The notes beneath the pieces were generated by a model. It ran no database searches. It was given only the letters and a program-made list of their open reading frames with translations, and was not told the origin of the DNA. A stretch of DNA of 64,000 nucleotides from Costus lasius (lineage: Eukaryota > Streptophyta > Magnoliopsida > Zingiberales > Costaceae), in NCBI GenBank assembly GCA_027563935.2, contig CM050450.1, positions 12,569,957 through 12,633,956 of the forward strand, given 5' to 3'. The translations under genes were made by a program, and so were the position numbers. This document shows positions 22,234-34,165 of this stretch, one piece after another (within the stretch, counting starts at the first letter, position 1; every line of letters starts with the position of its first letter).

Positions 22234-22311
22234 AGGGTATGTAAAATCATCTCCTAAGAACTAGTATCTCAGAGTGTTGGGCAAGCTCTTGAGTTCAACC
22301 TTATGCCGCCC

Positions 22312-22881
22312 CTAATTCTCCAGATCTTCTTCTTTCCTATCATCCGGGCTTATGTCACCCTCCAAAAGTGCAACATATCTCTCCGCTTCTCCATCATCGT
22401 CTTTATCAACTGATTTTGTCAGAGCCAGTTCCAATGGGTCCACTTCTTTTCTGTAGGGCTCGGCATGCTGAATAGCTTTCTCCACAATGTCCACGTTATA
22501 GCATGTACCTGCAAGAGAAGGTTTTTTCAAGGCATCAGTCAGATCAAATTGTATAACATTGCCATAGATGTTCAAAGACAGTTTCCCATTCTTGACATCC
22601 ATGACAGCGCCTGCAGTGGCAAGAAAAGGTCTCCCCAGAATGATAGGGAGCCTGTCATCCTCATCAATCTCCAAAATAATAAAATCAGTAGGAATAAAGT
22701 AATCTCCTACTTTAACAGGTACGTCCTCTAGAATACCAACTAGTTGACGCACTGATCTGTCTGCAAACTGTATAGAAATGTTAGTTGGTTGCAAATCTCC
22801 TAAGTCTAGCCTTTTACAAAGTGACAATGACATGAGGCTAATGCTTGCTCCTAGATCGCACAAAGCTCTCTGAAAGGTCAT
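22312..22881 (-). pseudogene. Athila-like aspartic protease region
   Basis: The minus frame starts MTFQRALCDLGASISLMSLS. The motif LCDLGAS is the Athila protease active site. It continues through SIQFADRSVRQLVGILEDVP and ILGRPFLATAGAVMDV, the conserved second half of gypsy proteases. It is separated by stops from gag upstream (about 22890-23050) and from RT downstream (about 22262-22316). Confidence 0.85.
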
Positions 22882-23049
22882 CTCCCTAATCTGGCAGGAT
22901 ATGGAGAAACTGCCTGGGTCCTTAAGCTTCTAAGGGAGCTTGTTCTGAATTATGGCGTTGCATTCCTCAGTAAGTGCAACGGTCCCTTGATCTTCCAGCT
23001 TCCTCTTATTAGATAAGATGTCTTTCAGGAATTTTGCATAAGTCGACAT

Positions 23050-24641
23050 CTACGAAAGAGCATCAATGAAAGGGATGTTAATATAAAGTTTCTTCAATAC
23101 TTCTAAAAACTTACCGAACTGCTTGTCCAATTTAGCCTTGACAAGCCTCTGTGGAAAAGGGATTGGTGGCTTATATGCGGGCAGTCCCACGTAGGGCCGC
23201 TCCTCTTTGACTGGTTCGGGTGCCACCGGTGTTGCATCTAACTGTGGTTCCACAGGCTCGGTAGTCAACTTATCTATTCTATCATCAGTCGGCATCTTTG
23301 GACCCTCAAGTTGCTTACTCAATTGAGAATCATTGTTTGGCCTTGGCTGTGGTGGTGGCGCATTGTAATTCCTAGCCTGAAATCCTGGTGGTCTGAAATT
23401 GTTCTGTTGGGGCTGCTTGAAATTTCCTTGCGGTGGCTGGGTTTGCTATGATGGAACTTGTCCAGGTTGCATTGGCTGAGTTGTTCGGTATGAAAAGTTC
23501 GGGTGGTTGCGCCATCTTGGATTGTATGTGCTGGAATAAGGATTGTTGTTGGCATTGAAGCTTCCAACAACATTCAACTGTTCAGGGTGAGCCGCAGCCA
23601 TCTGTCCATCTCCTACCTAGCAATCTGCCCCCGCATGACCTACAACTCCACAGACCTCACAAGAAATAGAGTTAACATCCATCGAATTAACAGACCAAGA
23701 ATCAATCTTTCTAGTCAAATTGTCAACCTTAGCTGTAAGAGCAGTCAAAGAGTCAAGATCATACTTACCTGACTTCTTGTTAGAGGTACCTCCCTCAGAT
23801 GTCCATTGGTGGTGGTTGATCGCCATGTCCTCGAGGAGGTTCATTGCATCTTCCACTCGTCTGTTCATTAGAGTGCCTCCTGCTGCTACGTCCACTGTAA
23901 GTCTCGTGTTATAATCCAACCCGCTATAAAATGTTTGGATTAAGACCCAAGTTTCAATTCCGTGATGTGGACACATCTTTTGGAGCTATTTAAACCTATC
24001 CCAAGCTTCGTATAGGGATTCTCCATCTTTCTGCATGAAACTCGTTATCTGATTCCACAGCTGGATTATTTTGGACGGAGGGAAATACTTGGAGAGAAAG
24101 ACTTGAGATAACTCCGCCCATGTTCTTATTGAAGTAGAAGGTAGTGTGTGCGGCCAAGCTCTTGTTCTGTCCCTCAAAGAGAAGAGAAATAATCGTAACC
24201 TAATAGCATTACTAGAAACACCGTTAATTTTCAGCATATCACAATATTCCAGAAAAATAGAAAGGTGCATATTGGGGTCCTCAAGAGGAGAACCACCAAA
24301 TTGGTTTTGTTGCACCATAGAAAGATGGGCAGGTTTTATTTCAAAATTATTGGCCTCAATAGTGGGCCTAGCAATTCCTAATTGAAAACCATGAGCATAG
24401 GGAGCAGAATAATCCTTTAACGTCCTGTTGTTATAGTTGTTTCCCATTGGCTGAGATACTCGACATTGTTCACATCAAGTTGAATGTGCTCCATCTGATT
24501 TTGTCCTCCTGGATGGTTCATGATTTCCTTTTTCTGAATTTGATTTTGCTTCCTTCTTGTCCTGAAGGTGCGCTCGATTTCTGGATCAATGTCAAAGAAT
24601 GTACCCGCCCTAGAACTTCTTCGCATAAAAGGGTCAGTCAA
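23050..24641 (-). pseudogene. Athila-like gag (broken)
   Basis: The minus-strand gag starts about 24641 (MTDPFMRRSSRAGTFF). The capsid retrotrans_gag domain spans 24447-23986 (PNMHLSIFLEYCDMLKINGV, RAWPHTLPSTSIRTWAELSQ, FLSKYFPPSKI), followed by a stop and SLYEAWDRFK-type motifs. A knuckle CEVCGVVGHAGADC ends at 23620, followed by a Pro/Gln/Asn-rich linker and a conserved AKLDKQFGKFLEVLKKLYIN near 23110. At least three stops and one frameshift (near 24430) break it. Confidence 0.85.
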
Positions 24642-24761
24642 AATTTTAAAGTTCTAAGACAACAGGCAAGTAGAGAAAAAGAAAATAGCAGTGTAAAAGC
24701 GTAAAAGAAAACTAACTAAAGCCTAGTCTACCAATTCTATGAAATGTACTGATATCAACCG

Positions 24762-24789
24762 TTGTTCCCTGGTAACGGCGCTAAAAACT
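24762..24789 (-). promoter_or_regulatory. Primer binding site of nested element (tRNA-Asp type)
   Basis: On the minus strand the LTR end is followed by TTTTTAGCGCCGTTACCAGG, matching the tRNA-Asp complement with two or three changes. This fixes the minus orientation and marks 24790 as the LTR boundary. Confidence 0.75.
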
Positions 24790-26290
24790 TGACACAAATC
24801 CCGCAAGTGCACGGTTATGCCGAAGTAATATAAAAGATGTCGAATCCCACAGGGAACAAGGTTGAGTACTAAAAAATCCAAGTCTTAATATCTAGGCGAA
24901 TCGAAACATGTTTTGAGAACTAAAATCGAAAACAAGAAATCAACGCTACGACTGTAGAGAATAAATACGAGAGAGATATCAGGGCTACGGTTTCTACCAC
25001 GATGACGATCTTAATCGCGCTTAAGATTATCAGTTATTTGGATTTATGATTTTTGCACAAGGAATCTATCCCTATGGTACAAGATGCCCTCTCTCGGGTG
25101 TACACCCTGGTGCTCGACTAAGACAATCTCCTACTCTCGCGGTGGATCATTTTAGACTAACCCAATGAGTTCTGTGGATGATTATGAAACCCTCGAGTGA
25201 AGACCAAGCACTCTCGTGTCGAGGTCTCGTAAGTTTTACTAAGAGGTTCCACCCTTACGATCCTCCTCTCGGTATGAATCGTAATGGCTTAAACATGAAA
25301 ATACTTGGCCAAGGTAAAATCACGATATACGCACGTCAAAGTAAAATATGCTCACAATGTAATCCAAGTAATAGAATTAAAATAGAGTTTGCAATCAAAG
25401 TCGTCACCGGGCATCAACCGAGCCCCGAAATAGGGTTTACGCTACAATCGTCACTGAAATGCTCAAAATCTCTCTTTTAATGGAAAGAAAACTACAATGA
25501 AGCGAATCTAAGAGGAAGGAGACGATAAAATGAAAGTATCCAGAAGAAATCGTGATGATCCGACATCTCAATCTCTGAAATTCCCCGAAAATTGCCTCGT
25601 CGTCGTGTTCTTCCTCCTTCCGCCACTTCGTCGCATGATTCCTTGATATTTGGTCATAAAAATTGGGGCTTTAATATCCCACGCGTTCTCCTTCGCATTA
25701 GCGTTCCAAAGAGTCCTTACTTGCTAAATTTGGATGCCAAACGGGTTGGGAATCAGTGAAAATCCGAGTGCAGGTAGGGTTCGCATTCGCCTGGGTTGGA
25801 ATCATGGGTGAACCCTGCCAGGTTCACCTGGCCGTGATTCATTCTGAACTTCTCGGCTGATGTAAGCACGGGTGAACCCCGCCGGGTTCACCTGGCTATG
25901 CTTTACTCTGAGCAGTTTCGGCTGAACGGAATACAGGTGAACCCCGCCGGGTTCACCTAGCCGTGAAGCTCTCTGTGAGGTTCTTGCTGGCTGAAGAACG
26001 TGCTGGTGAACCCCGTGGGGTTCACCTGCCCGTATTGTTCACACTAACTCCTATTGAGCCCGAATTTGACGTGTAGCTTCGTCTTCGTATAAGAAATCAC
26101 CTCATGGCCTTAGAATCTTTAAAAAATGTCAAAATAGGGCGATTTTGCTTGAAATTTCACAAAAGCAAGAAAAAGTGAAGATTCCAAAGCTTTTAAGCAA
26201 ATAAACCTTTAAAGAGTATGAAAGTATTAAAATAAGTCTAGATTTACCATGAAATACAAAGGAAAAATACTATTAAAATGCAAGGCATCA
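24790..26290 (-). mobile_element. 5' LTR of nested Athila-like element with hairpin cassette
   Basis: The plus strand starts TGACACAAATCCCGCAAGTG and ends about 26290 (GGCATCA), giving about 1.5 kb, similar in length and word order to the solo LTR at 42753-44214. Between 25806 and 26026 four copies of a ggtgaacccc-ggttcacc palindrome occur about 65-70 bp apart. The last (26005-26026) is a perfect 22-bp palindrome. The right boundary is inferred by alignment to the solo LTR. Confidence 0.7.
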
Positions 26291-28211
26291 CTTCTCCAGC
26301 CAGCTTCTTCGCCGCTATGCAACATCTACCACTACCTCTACAATCTATTGGGAGCTGCACTTTAATTTATTTTTTTTATTTTATTCTTTTTAGCAGTAAA
26401 TTCTTTATCATTATTGACTCTATTTTTTTCAGCTGTGCAGCATTAGTTATTGCCGCCTACCAGCCGACGACTTTGCCTCTAGGACTGTAGTCTCCAGCAG
26501 GCCACTGGAGACTACTCATCATCACTTTTGTGTCAGTGACTCTTCATCTTCACTGCCAGTAGCCCTTCCGTTGGCATTTATTCAACATCAGCTCCTTCCA
26601 CTGGCACCCTCCTTAGACCTCCAACAATATCTCTGATTACCCTTTAAGAAAAATATTATTATTTTTTTAAAGTAAGATACTATTTTTGGGCTGAGCCTTA
26701 TCTATCTATGAATTGCATAGGTAAAATTTTAAGAAGGTGCATCTTTGAAGACAATTTAGCAGCACCTACCACGATGCTACACCCCGGACAATGTTTGAGC
26801 TTATTATATGGTTGTGTGAGTATCGTTTGCACTCTCTTGTATTCATGATTATTTCATATGGTTGTATCTTTGATTTTATCATGGTTGTATTACTTTATGG
26901 TTTTCTCTGGAAAAGTTATTTATGGATATATGGATTCATTGTTTTGTTCTGATGTGACTATGTAAGTCTACCTATTTTTCAAATTGGTTTTATAGATGTG
27001 ATAAGATTGATGATTGTAAAACTTATAATTTGATGATATATTTTTCCTGGATGGGTGGATTTTTTCTATGATGATATGTCTACTTTGTTTTGGATATTGA
27101 ATATCTGTGTCTATCAATGCCTGTAAATGAAGATATGCCTCTTGTGTTGAATTTATTTCTTCAACATATATCCTCCCATGGTAATTTTTAATTATTTGAT
27201 GCATGGGATTTTGGGTAGATGTGTTGTTCAATGAATGCAATCTGAGAGTGAAGCATCTTTTTTGAATAAAATGAGCATATGAGTATAATTTCTAAATTTA
27301 TGTTGATTGATTTGCCTAGTTGATGTTTGATCTATTATGCTATTTGTTGGGAAGAAAGATTCTAAAGTCCAAAAAAAAAAGAGAGTATTGTGACTCCTCT
27401 ATTTGGCACTGCGAAAAATTGGCAGTGGTACCGAAGTTATGAGTTGAAGTCGAGTGACTCCTCTACTTGGCACTGCGAAAAATTGGCAGTGGTACTAAAG
27501 TTATGAGTTGAAGTCGAGTGACTCCTCTACTTGGCACTTCAAAAAATTGGTAGTGGTACCAAAGTTATGAATTGAAGTTAAGTGACTCCTCTACCTGGCG
27601 CTGCAAAAAATTAGCAGTGATACTGAAGATATGAATTGAAGTCTAAAAAAGGAAAAAAGAGAGAGCTGTTGGTCGAGTGGACAACTCCGCTGACTACTTA
27701 TAATTATGTTATGAGTTAATTACATTATTTTACGGTGTACTTTGATAATGTTATCATGCTTACAAGAATGAGCAGATAACCATTCAAAGACCAGTTTGCA
27801 TTAAATAGTTGATTACAGTATGTCCTCAGGAATAGATAAGTGAAAGTGATTTTTGATGATGAGTTGGATTGATTAAAAGAGAGTTTACAATTGTTTAAAC
27901 AAGTTGAACTTGAATGCCATTACAAGGATTATGAAAATCTTAGCTGTCTTGGATTATAACTTTTTGAAGATCTATTTCACGATATTTCTTTAAATCTCTG
28001 ATTCTTGTGAATTATTACACATATTATAGATAACTTTCATGTTAAGGAGGAATGAACCGAAGTCATCTATATTTTCTTTACACACTTTGATTCATATTTT
28101 GAGTTGCTTGGGGACAAACAACGTTTAAGCCTTATGTATTTTGATGACTAAAAAATTCATAATATATTTTATGTTATTTTTTAGTCTTTTTGAGTCATAT
28201 TTATGCTCTTT
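26291..28211 (+). mobile_element. Continuation of outer gypsy element, non-coding 3' region
   Basis: No gene is seen. Near the right end tgcttggggacaaacaacgtttaag (about 28104-28128) corresponds to the gcttgaggacaagcaa..tttaag block found upstream of the 3' LTR in plant gypsy elements. A 65-bp tandem repeat lies at 27390-27645. The minus frame at 26968-27240 has no recognised domain. Confidence 0.5.
27390..27645. repeat. Tandem repeat, 65-bp unit, about four copies
   Basis: The unit reads gtgactcctctacttggcac, then tgcgaaaaattggcagtggta, then ctaaagttatgagttgaagt. The copies drift progressively to the right. Each unit can form a small stem between ggcactgc and gcagtg. It lies in the 3' untranslated part of the outer gypsy element. 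Confidence 0.85.
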
Positions 28212-28375
28212 TGTGTCCGCAAGTGCACGAATACTCGAAGTAATAAAAGATATCGAACCCACAGGGACCTACGTGTTAAGTACCAAATAATTGAATTCTC
28301 ACTAGCTAAGTGGTCGATGTATGATGGGTATAGAAGATCGAAAATAGCAAATAAAAATCGGAGGGGTCACTCGAC
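28212..28375 (+). mobile_element. Truncated 3' LTR of the outer gypsy element
   Basis: TGTGTCCGCAAGTGCACGAAT and the following about 160 bp match the beginning of the LTR at 15353 closely (agatatcgaacccacagggacc, ctagctaagt..cgatgtatgatggg), then similarity stops. Position and orientation fit the 3' LTR of the element that starts at 15353. Confidence 0.7.
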
Positions 28376-28489
28376 TTACTAGATTTTGAATCACAGCCAA
28401 TACGTCTAACATGCTCTTTTGCTCTAATTAATCACAAAGCATGAACCACAGCCAAAAATATTTTCAAACAAAAATAAGGTAAGACTAAC

Positions 28490-28942
28490 CTCTCTTCGAT
28501 ACCAATTGTTAGATCATGTTATAAATCTTGCATTAAAATTTTATAGAAAAATTACTATATGAAGACATACTAGATTTAGTTAGTTGTAGTGGATTTGACT
28601 AGAGGGGTCTTATAATTGATTATGTCATTGTTCACAAGAGGTGAGGCGGCCGATAGGAACTAAATAAAAACCTCTTGACAACTTATACACCTCAATCAGG
28701 GACTACATCTATATATAGGAAATACCTAATGGACATAATTATTATCTGCCCATCATTGATAAGATAATTATACCCCTAGGGATTCTACACATAATTAAAA
28801 GCTCCCTCCATAATTAATTTGATGACAATAAATAAATTAGAGATTAAATTATACACAATTAATTATTACAACGCATATACGTCTACATGCCCAAATGTAT
28901 TTTATTATGCATGTACATGGTGCACAGCCATGGATCCTAACA
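28490..28942 (-). mobile_element. Copia LTR with primer site, minus orientation
   Basis: The LTR starts TGTTAGATCATG (28507) and probably ends GATCCTAACA (28942), 436 bp with matching short inverted termini. To the left, 28490-28506 read on the minus strand is ATTGGTATCGAAGAGAG, a diverged initiator tRNA-Met primer site. A minus-strand TATA-like cctatatatag lies at about 28712. Little of the internal region remains (about 28376-28489). Confidence 0.65.
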
Positions 28943-29090
28943 GACTCTTGTTTAATGTCAAGCTCAAACATCACCGACTAATGACTTATACGAGATACAA
29001 ATGTCATATGACACCCTTATCTACTAGTGCATATATCTAAACTTTAAGAATAGTAGCTCAATGAAATCGACAAGATCACAACTACTAGTT

Positions 29091-29245
29091 CTAAATCAAG
29101 TTAACTCCAATTTCCTTAAGGCATTCTTCGTCAGCACGTCCAAAGAAGCTCATGATGAAACCTAGTTTGACAGGAAGAGAGAATTTTGTGCCATTTATAG
29201 TTTCATATGGGCCATATGTTGTATTAAAGCGATGAAAGTTAGTTT
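29091..29245 (-). pseudogene. Jacalin-related lectin exon 3 relic, copy B
   Basis: On the minus strand it reads TYGPYETINGTKFSLPVKLG, then FIMSFFGRADEECLKEIG and a TAG stop at 29091-29093. This is the C-terminal part of a jacalin domain (family pattern YGPFG..GTxFSLP..GxIxGFFGR..xLxAIG). Upstream the frame shifts near 29217, where LTKLTF is read one base out of phase, so it is a pseudogene. Downstream flank 28960-29090 matches the flank of the intact-looking gene at 62.68-62.80 kb, confirming common origin. Exons 1-2 are absent. Confidence 0.8.
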
Positions 29246-30784
29246 AGTAAGGATTTGATGGAGATTGAATCTTATGGTATGTTTAGTGATAGATCTATCT
29301 AGGATATGGGGCTCAAGAATATAGTAACAATAAGCAAGTTTAAAGATTTTTAAGAATGAACCACCAACAAGCATGGAAATAAAGGAGGGGAGAGGAGAGA
29401 TGTCACGTATGGCCCCTTTAGGAAAGGGGCTGAACTCCTATCTTTGTCCATGCTCTTGTATCTTGGCAATGAGGCTAGATGGTATGTTATACAATATATT
29501 TCAATGCACAAGAGGGTTGGAAGGAATAGAAACACCATATCTCTCTACTCTTGGATGATGCCGAATACTCTTCTTCTTGTGCTCCAAATCCTTCAACTCC
29601 CAGACTCCAAATGCTTCATGGGACATCCAAGAAGAAGCTCTCTCAAGCAAGGGAAAGGGCGAAAGAGAAGAGATAGAAGAGAGGAAGAGAGATCGGTTAA
29701 GGGAAAGAGAAGAGAAGGTACTTGGTTTCACCTCACACTAGGCATTAACATAACTATTTTCAGAAATATTTCAAATGGAATTCACTATGATGCAAATGAG
29801 AAGTACAAGTCCTTTAATCCACATTCTCTCAACGATTTTCAAGGATAATTTCAGCTTGCCCCTTAAATTTACATGGTTTACAATCAAGTCTTCTATATTT
29901 TCGATGGTTGATGATGGATCCACTTTGTCTTGGATGGTTTTGATTCTCTTGTGGTTCAAATTTTGAATTGGCGTCTCTATGCTTCAAATATTAGCTGAAA
30001 GCATGTTGCTTTGCATGCCAGTACTTCAATTGGATAACTTGGGAGGTGAATGCAACTCTCATTGTATAAGTTGTGAGGTGGGTGGTTGGCTCTTAAATGC
30101 TTGTATGGATGGATGTTAGTTGCCATTATCTCTTCCTCTTGAACGTTTGGAGCATTTGCTGATGTGTTCTTGCTGAAGTGTTGATGAGTTGGCATTTGAA
30201 TGATGAGGTGGCATGTGATGATGTGGCAACTAAGGTGGCAAGTTGAATTGAGGACCTTGAGAGGAGGTGGCAACTCGGAATACATATGGAATGCAATTGA
30301 TGATACATACTAGGCTAATTTGAAACCTATTATATAATTCTAAAAAATTAAAATTAAAATATAATCATAAACTACCTAACTACAAGCCAAAGATGTAATG
30401 CATAAAGTCTACATGTTTTCAAAATTCAAAATTGTTAAAATGGCATGGGTTGACCATGACTAGCCTTTGATTTAGAGGCCTATTTTTTGTGGATCATTTG
30501 GATGAGTCCTCTTCTCCTATATCAAGGTTGGCAAGAAAACTCTAACATGCCCTGACTCGACCTTCCATTGATGAGAAAAACTTGAGTTGGCTGGGTTTCG
30601 GGGTGGGGCGGGTTCGAGTAAAACCCAAAGTCTTAATTAAGCGGAGCGGGTTCGAATATGAGTATCCTAGAATCCACCCTGAACCCGAACTCGAACACGA
30701 TCCAAAATATAATTTTTTTTAAATTATCCTTATATATATAAGAAAATTAAAATTCTTAAATTCACATGCCCCACTAGTTTAGCA
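29246..30784. other. No gene recognised
   Basis: Open frames at 29444-29848 and on the minus strand at 29977-30285 lack known domains and are AT-rich or low-complexity. The stretch 30580-30760 has repeated 'gggttcgag'/'cccgaactcgaa' words like those of hAT-type MITEs at 57.2 kb, and a segment matching 5345-5440. Confidence 0.35.
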
Positions 30785-30840
30785 TGATCTACGATTATGA
30801 TATGCGTGGCATTTCTCATGCCCCACTAGTTTCAAGAAAT
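30785..30840 (-). pseudogene. Jacalin exon 2 fragment (highly degraded)
   Basis: The sequence gatatgcgtggcatttctc.atgcccc, with its flank to about 30990, parallels the degraded exon at 5966-6270. Only the short segment around the W-D-x-G-x-A-T-H region can be aligned. Tentative. Confidence 0.35.
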
Positions 30841-31605
30841 TGGGATAAATATCAGGGAAGAGTGATCATCTTAGTTTTGATTTTTGCATTGAGATCTGAG
30901 TTGTGTGAATTTCTAAATTGAGGCTGAACATCACATATTTAAACACAAAATTAAGGATGAAATTAGTACTATAGTTTCTGCCATATGCTCGAAAGACAGG
31001 CGAGAGAGTCGGGTGAAAGCATCATTTTTTTTTCCTTTGCTTTTTTTTCCGCCCAAAGTAAGGGAGAAGTCTCAGTTTTCCTTCTAGTTTGCCTCTCCAA
31101 TTTTTCCATTCGCCCAAAGGTAAGAAGAAAATTTTTTTTACTTTCCTTTCCCTCTAATTTTTCTTCTAAAAAAATATTATGTAAAATGAGAAAAAAAAAA
31201 GAAAGATAAGTTGAGAAAATCCTTTTATTATTTTAGTTTATTCTAATAAATAAAAAAAATACCCAATAATTTTTATTGTTTATTTCATATCTTTTCCTTT
31301 CACTTTATGAAATACACTTATAATAACAATAATGTTATGTTGTGATTGAACTTAAAAGTGACCGCCACTACTATTATTATTATTATTAACTTCAAATGTT
31401 CCGAATAATTATTTTGATTACAAGAAAAAAAATGGTGTAAAAGGAAATTAGGTAAATGATTCAAGGAATGTATAAAAAAATTTAAGATAATAGAAAGATA
31501 AGAGTAAAAAGAAAGAAAAATTAGTTATGCACAGTATTAGTTCAACTAGTAAAGACTTTTATTATTGATAATAAAATTTTACTTTAGTTAATTACTTTGC
31601 CCATA
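30841..31605. other. No gene; DNA shared with jacalin flanks
   Basis: 31210-31500 aligns with 62140-62470, downstream of the jacalin gene (cttataataacaataatgtt shared), and includes the MITE-type word gaataattattttgattacaag. Nothing coding is supported. Confidence 0.45.
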
Positions 31606-31947
31606 TTACTTTGCCCACAGATCCGGATCCGGTTTTCTAGAAAACACCCGGAATCTTCGCTCCCCCATGGTCGTAAAACGAGACGCTGACTCCAACGTTG
31701 CAGTCGAGGGAGTTTCACGCGCTCTACGCCGTGGTGGCTCTTGGACCGAGGGTTCTCGCGCATGTCGTCTGCTTCCCACTTCACTAATACTATCAGCGTG
31801 CTGAACGCGTGGAGCTGCAACAGTTGGTTCTTCCTTGTTCGCTTCATTGGAACCAGTAGCTTGGCTCATCCAACTGAGAGGTAAACTTATTACTTCACGA
31901 GCTAATCCAGCTACTCGACTCAAACGAGAACTTTTCTTTGGTGCCAT
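31606..31947 (-). pseudogene. Gag start of minus-strand gypsy element (truncated)
   Basis: The minus frame from MAPKKSSRLSRVAGLAREV is a basic, low-complexity N-terminus, as expected at the beginning of a chromovirus-type gag. It is cut off at about 31606, where unrelated AT-rich DNA begins. It follows the primer site and LTR to the right with the expected spacing (leader of about 150 bp). Lineage assignment rests on context. Confidence 0.45.
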
Positions 31948-32095
31948 TTCCTGTAATGCACCACAACAACGAATGGTTACGTTAATTGAAACCACAGGTT
32001 ATCATAATCAAGTGTGATTAGCACTAATGCAGATCCTAAATCCTAGTGTTTTATCCTAAGTCCTTATGTCCCATGTAAGATCCTAAACCAAACCT

Positions 32096-34165
32096 CTGAT
32101 ACCAAAATTGTTACGCCCCAGAGCGCCACCCGGGACCCACGCCGGGAATCCCGAACCTCGGAACGCAACAACACTGTACCTATCAAATCAACACAACAAC
32201 CGAGAGGTACAGAACAGAATAAAATAACATAAGGCCACTCGACTGAACATGACCGACGCAGCGGTCAATAAAATCTAACAACATATACAATAAAGTAACA
32301 ATAGACAAACCGAAATAAATGCAACACAAGCCCACCTAGACTGGTGGTCACAACTAACTATCTAATCTGCTCCAGAGGGAGCCGCGCCTGCACCTAGAGG
32401 CAAATCAAAGGGGGGTTAGCCGGAGGCTAAGTAGGGAGATAACAAGGTATATGGTGCATGATCAGATAGGAGCAGTTACCATGAAATATAACCAAGACTC
32501 TACATGTCTCATATAGAATATAGTCAAACTCAAATACGTATCAATATACGTGTCATCAAACACAGATAAAACTAGGAGCTGCTACAGTAGTGGTCCTAGA
32601 CCCGCAACTCTATAAATAGAGTGGTTCCTACTGATGGCTCCCCGAACAGTAGAGACGACTGTCCGTCGACAGCCCGCTAGTGTAGCGTCCTACACTCAAT
32701 ACAACCCATCTCATCGGGTTGTCATATCCGAGACCTCAAGCCCATAAGCGCGACTCTCTTGGTCTATCACTGGCACAGGGAGACGATATCACGTCTCAGA
32801 ATATAACAGGCACTACTGAGGTACACTGACATGTCTATCGCTAGACATTCAACCCTCAATGTATGTATACAAAAACTCATACCACCGACCAACTACCAAT
32901 AAACATGCAATAACAAAATACTCATACCGTGTTTCATGCAACAGGTTATGTCAACAGGAATATAACTCAGAGTAGAACGGGAATCAGATAGTAATCAACA
33001 GTAATACAACGATAAGGAGGTGCCGCTAATCTACACATGTGGTTGGCACCGAAACAAAGGAGAGGAGGTAGAATCCCTACCTCAAACTGTAGTCGCATAG
33101 TAAGATCCAACCAATAAGCACAGTATCAATCAATAGTTCCTAGCAGGGTAAATCACGTATAAGTCCACGTATTACATTCTAATCCATTTTACACTAATTA
33201 TCAGTTAACATGTTATTTCAGGTTCGCTAAGTGGTTCGGATCATATCAGGCTGCTTAATCATATCCATCAATAAGAATGTCCGGGTTTTATCACATGCGT
33301 TTGTATATGTATAAAGGCGAGTACAGGTACTAAACGAGTTCGCTACCACGTGCGAACGCAAATCACCGCGAGGAAGCCGGAATACGTAAGAACCAACCAC
33401 GCGTGTGTAAACCGAGGCGACAGCTCAAACTTCGAGGTTCGCCGGGGAGTTCACCGGAACAGTAGCGCCGCCACTATAGTGTTGCTGGAACAGTATTTTT
33501 GGTGGCAGATCAGAACTGTCCGGTAGTGAAAACGAAGCCGATACTGAGGGGAGCTCGGTCGTACAGTTTGTTCTGCCAGAGGGCGCCGGACTCATCGGAA
33601 AATGTCAGAAAGACGCCGGCGGCGTCGTTCGGGCACGTCGCCAGAGCTAAAGGAGGGAGACGCCGGAAATGGGATAGGAGGGAGGGGAAAACCGTTGCCG
33701 GCGCAGTGGAGGTGTAGTCGACGCCGGAACAGAGGAGGATCACCGGCGTAGAGAGGAACGCAAGAGCATGATGCGTCCGCCGCCGAACCAATACTAGCGA
33801 GCGGAGGAAAGGGGCAATGCCGAAATCAGCTCACAGGGTTAGGGACTCATTGTCGCCGGTACCAGACCTGGCCAAAGGAGTCGCCGGACGAACAAAGGTG
33901 AGGACGAGGAGGTGAGATCGAAGAACGGGCGACTTTCGAAAGCTTCGTTCGCTCGTTCGGTGAAGAAGACAAGCGGATGGGGAGAAATAAAAGGAAAGGC
34001 ACACGACAGAGGGAAATGGGCGAGGCGTGGCTTCATCACGAGCGCACAGTGACGGGGATGGGAAGGGAACCGGATGAGACAACATTGTCTCATCAAATCA
34101 GATTATTAAATCAATATATTATATTTTATTATTCCTCTTCTGTCTTCTGCATCACGATTGTAACA
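32096..34165 (-). mobile_element. Gypsy 5' LTR and primer site, minus orientation
   Basis: The plus strand begins TGTTACGCCCCAGAGCGCC at 32109 and probably ends CGATTGTAACA at 34165; TGTTAC/GTAACA are the inverted termini (2057 bp). 32096-32108, read on the minus strand, is TTTTGGTATCAGAGG, an excellent initiator tRNA-Met primer site, which sets orientation. Length and primer fit Del/Tekay-like chromoviruses. GC-rich frames in 33499-34390 are inside the LTR and I do not regard them as genes. Almost no internal region is left. Confidence 0.7.

Noticed and set aside
26521..26535. Alternative right end of the nested LTR at ...TTTTGTGTCA, inverted to TGACACAAA at 24790
   Set aside because: The solo LTR of similar type is 1462 bp and aligns best with an end at 26290; sequence beyond fits the outer element. 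Not excluded.
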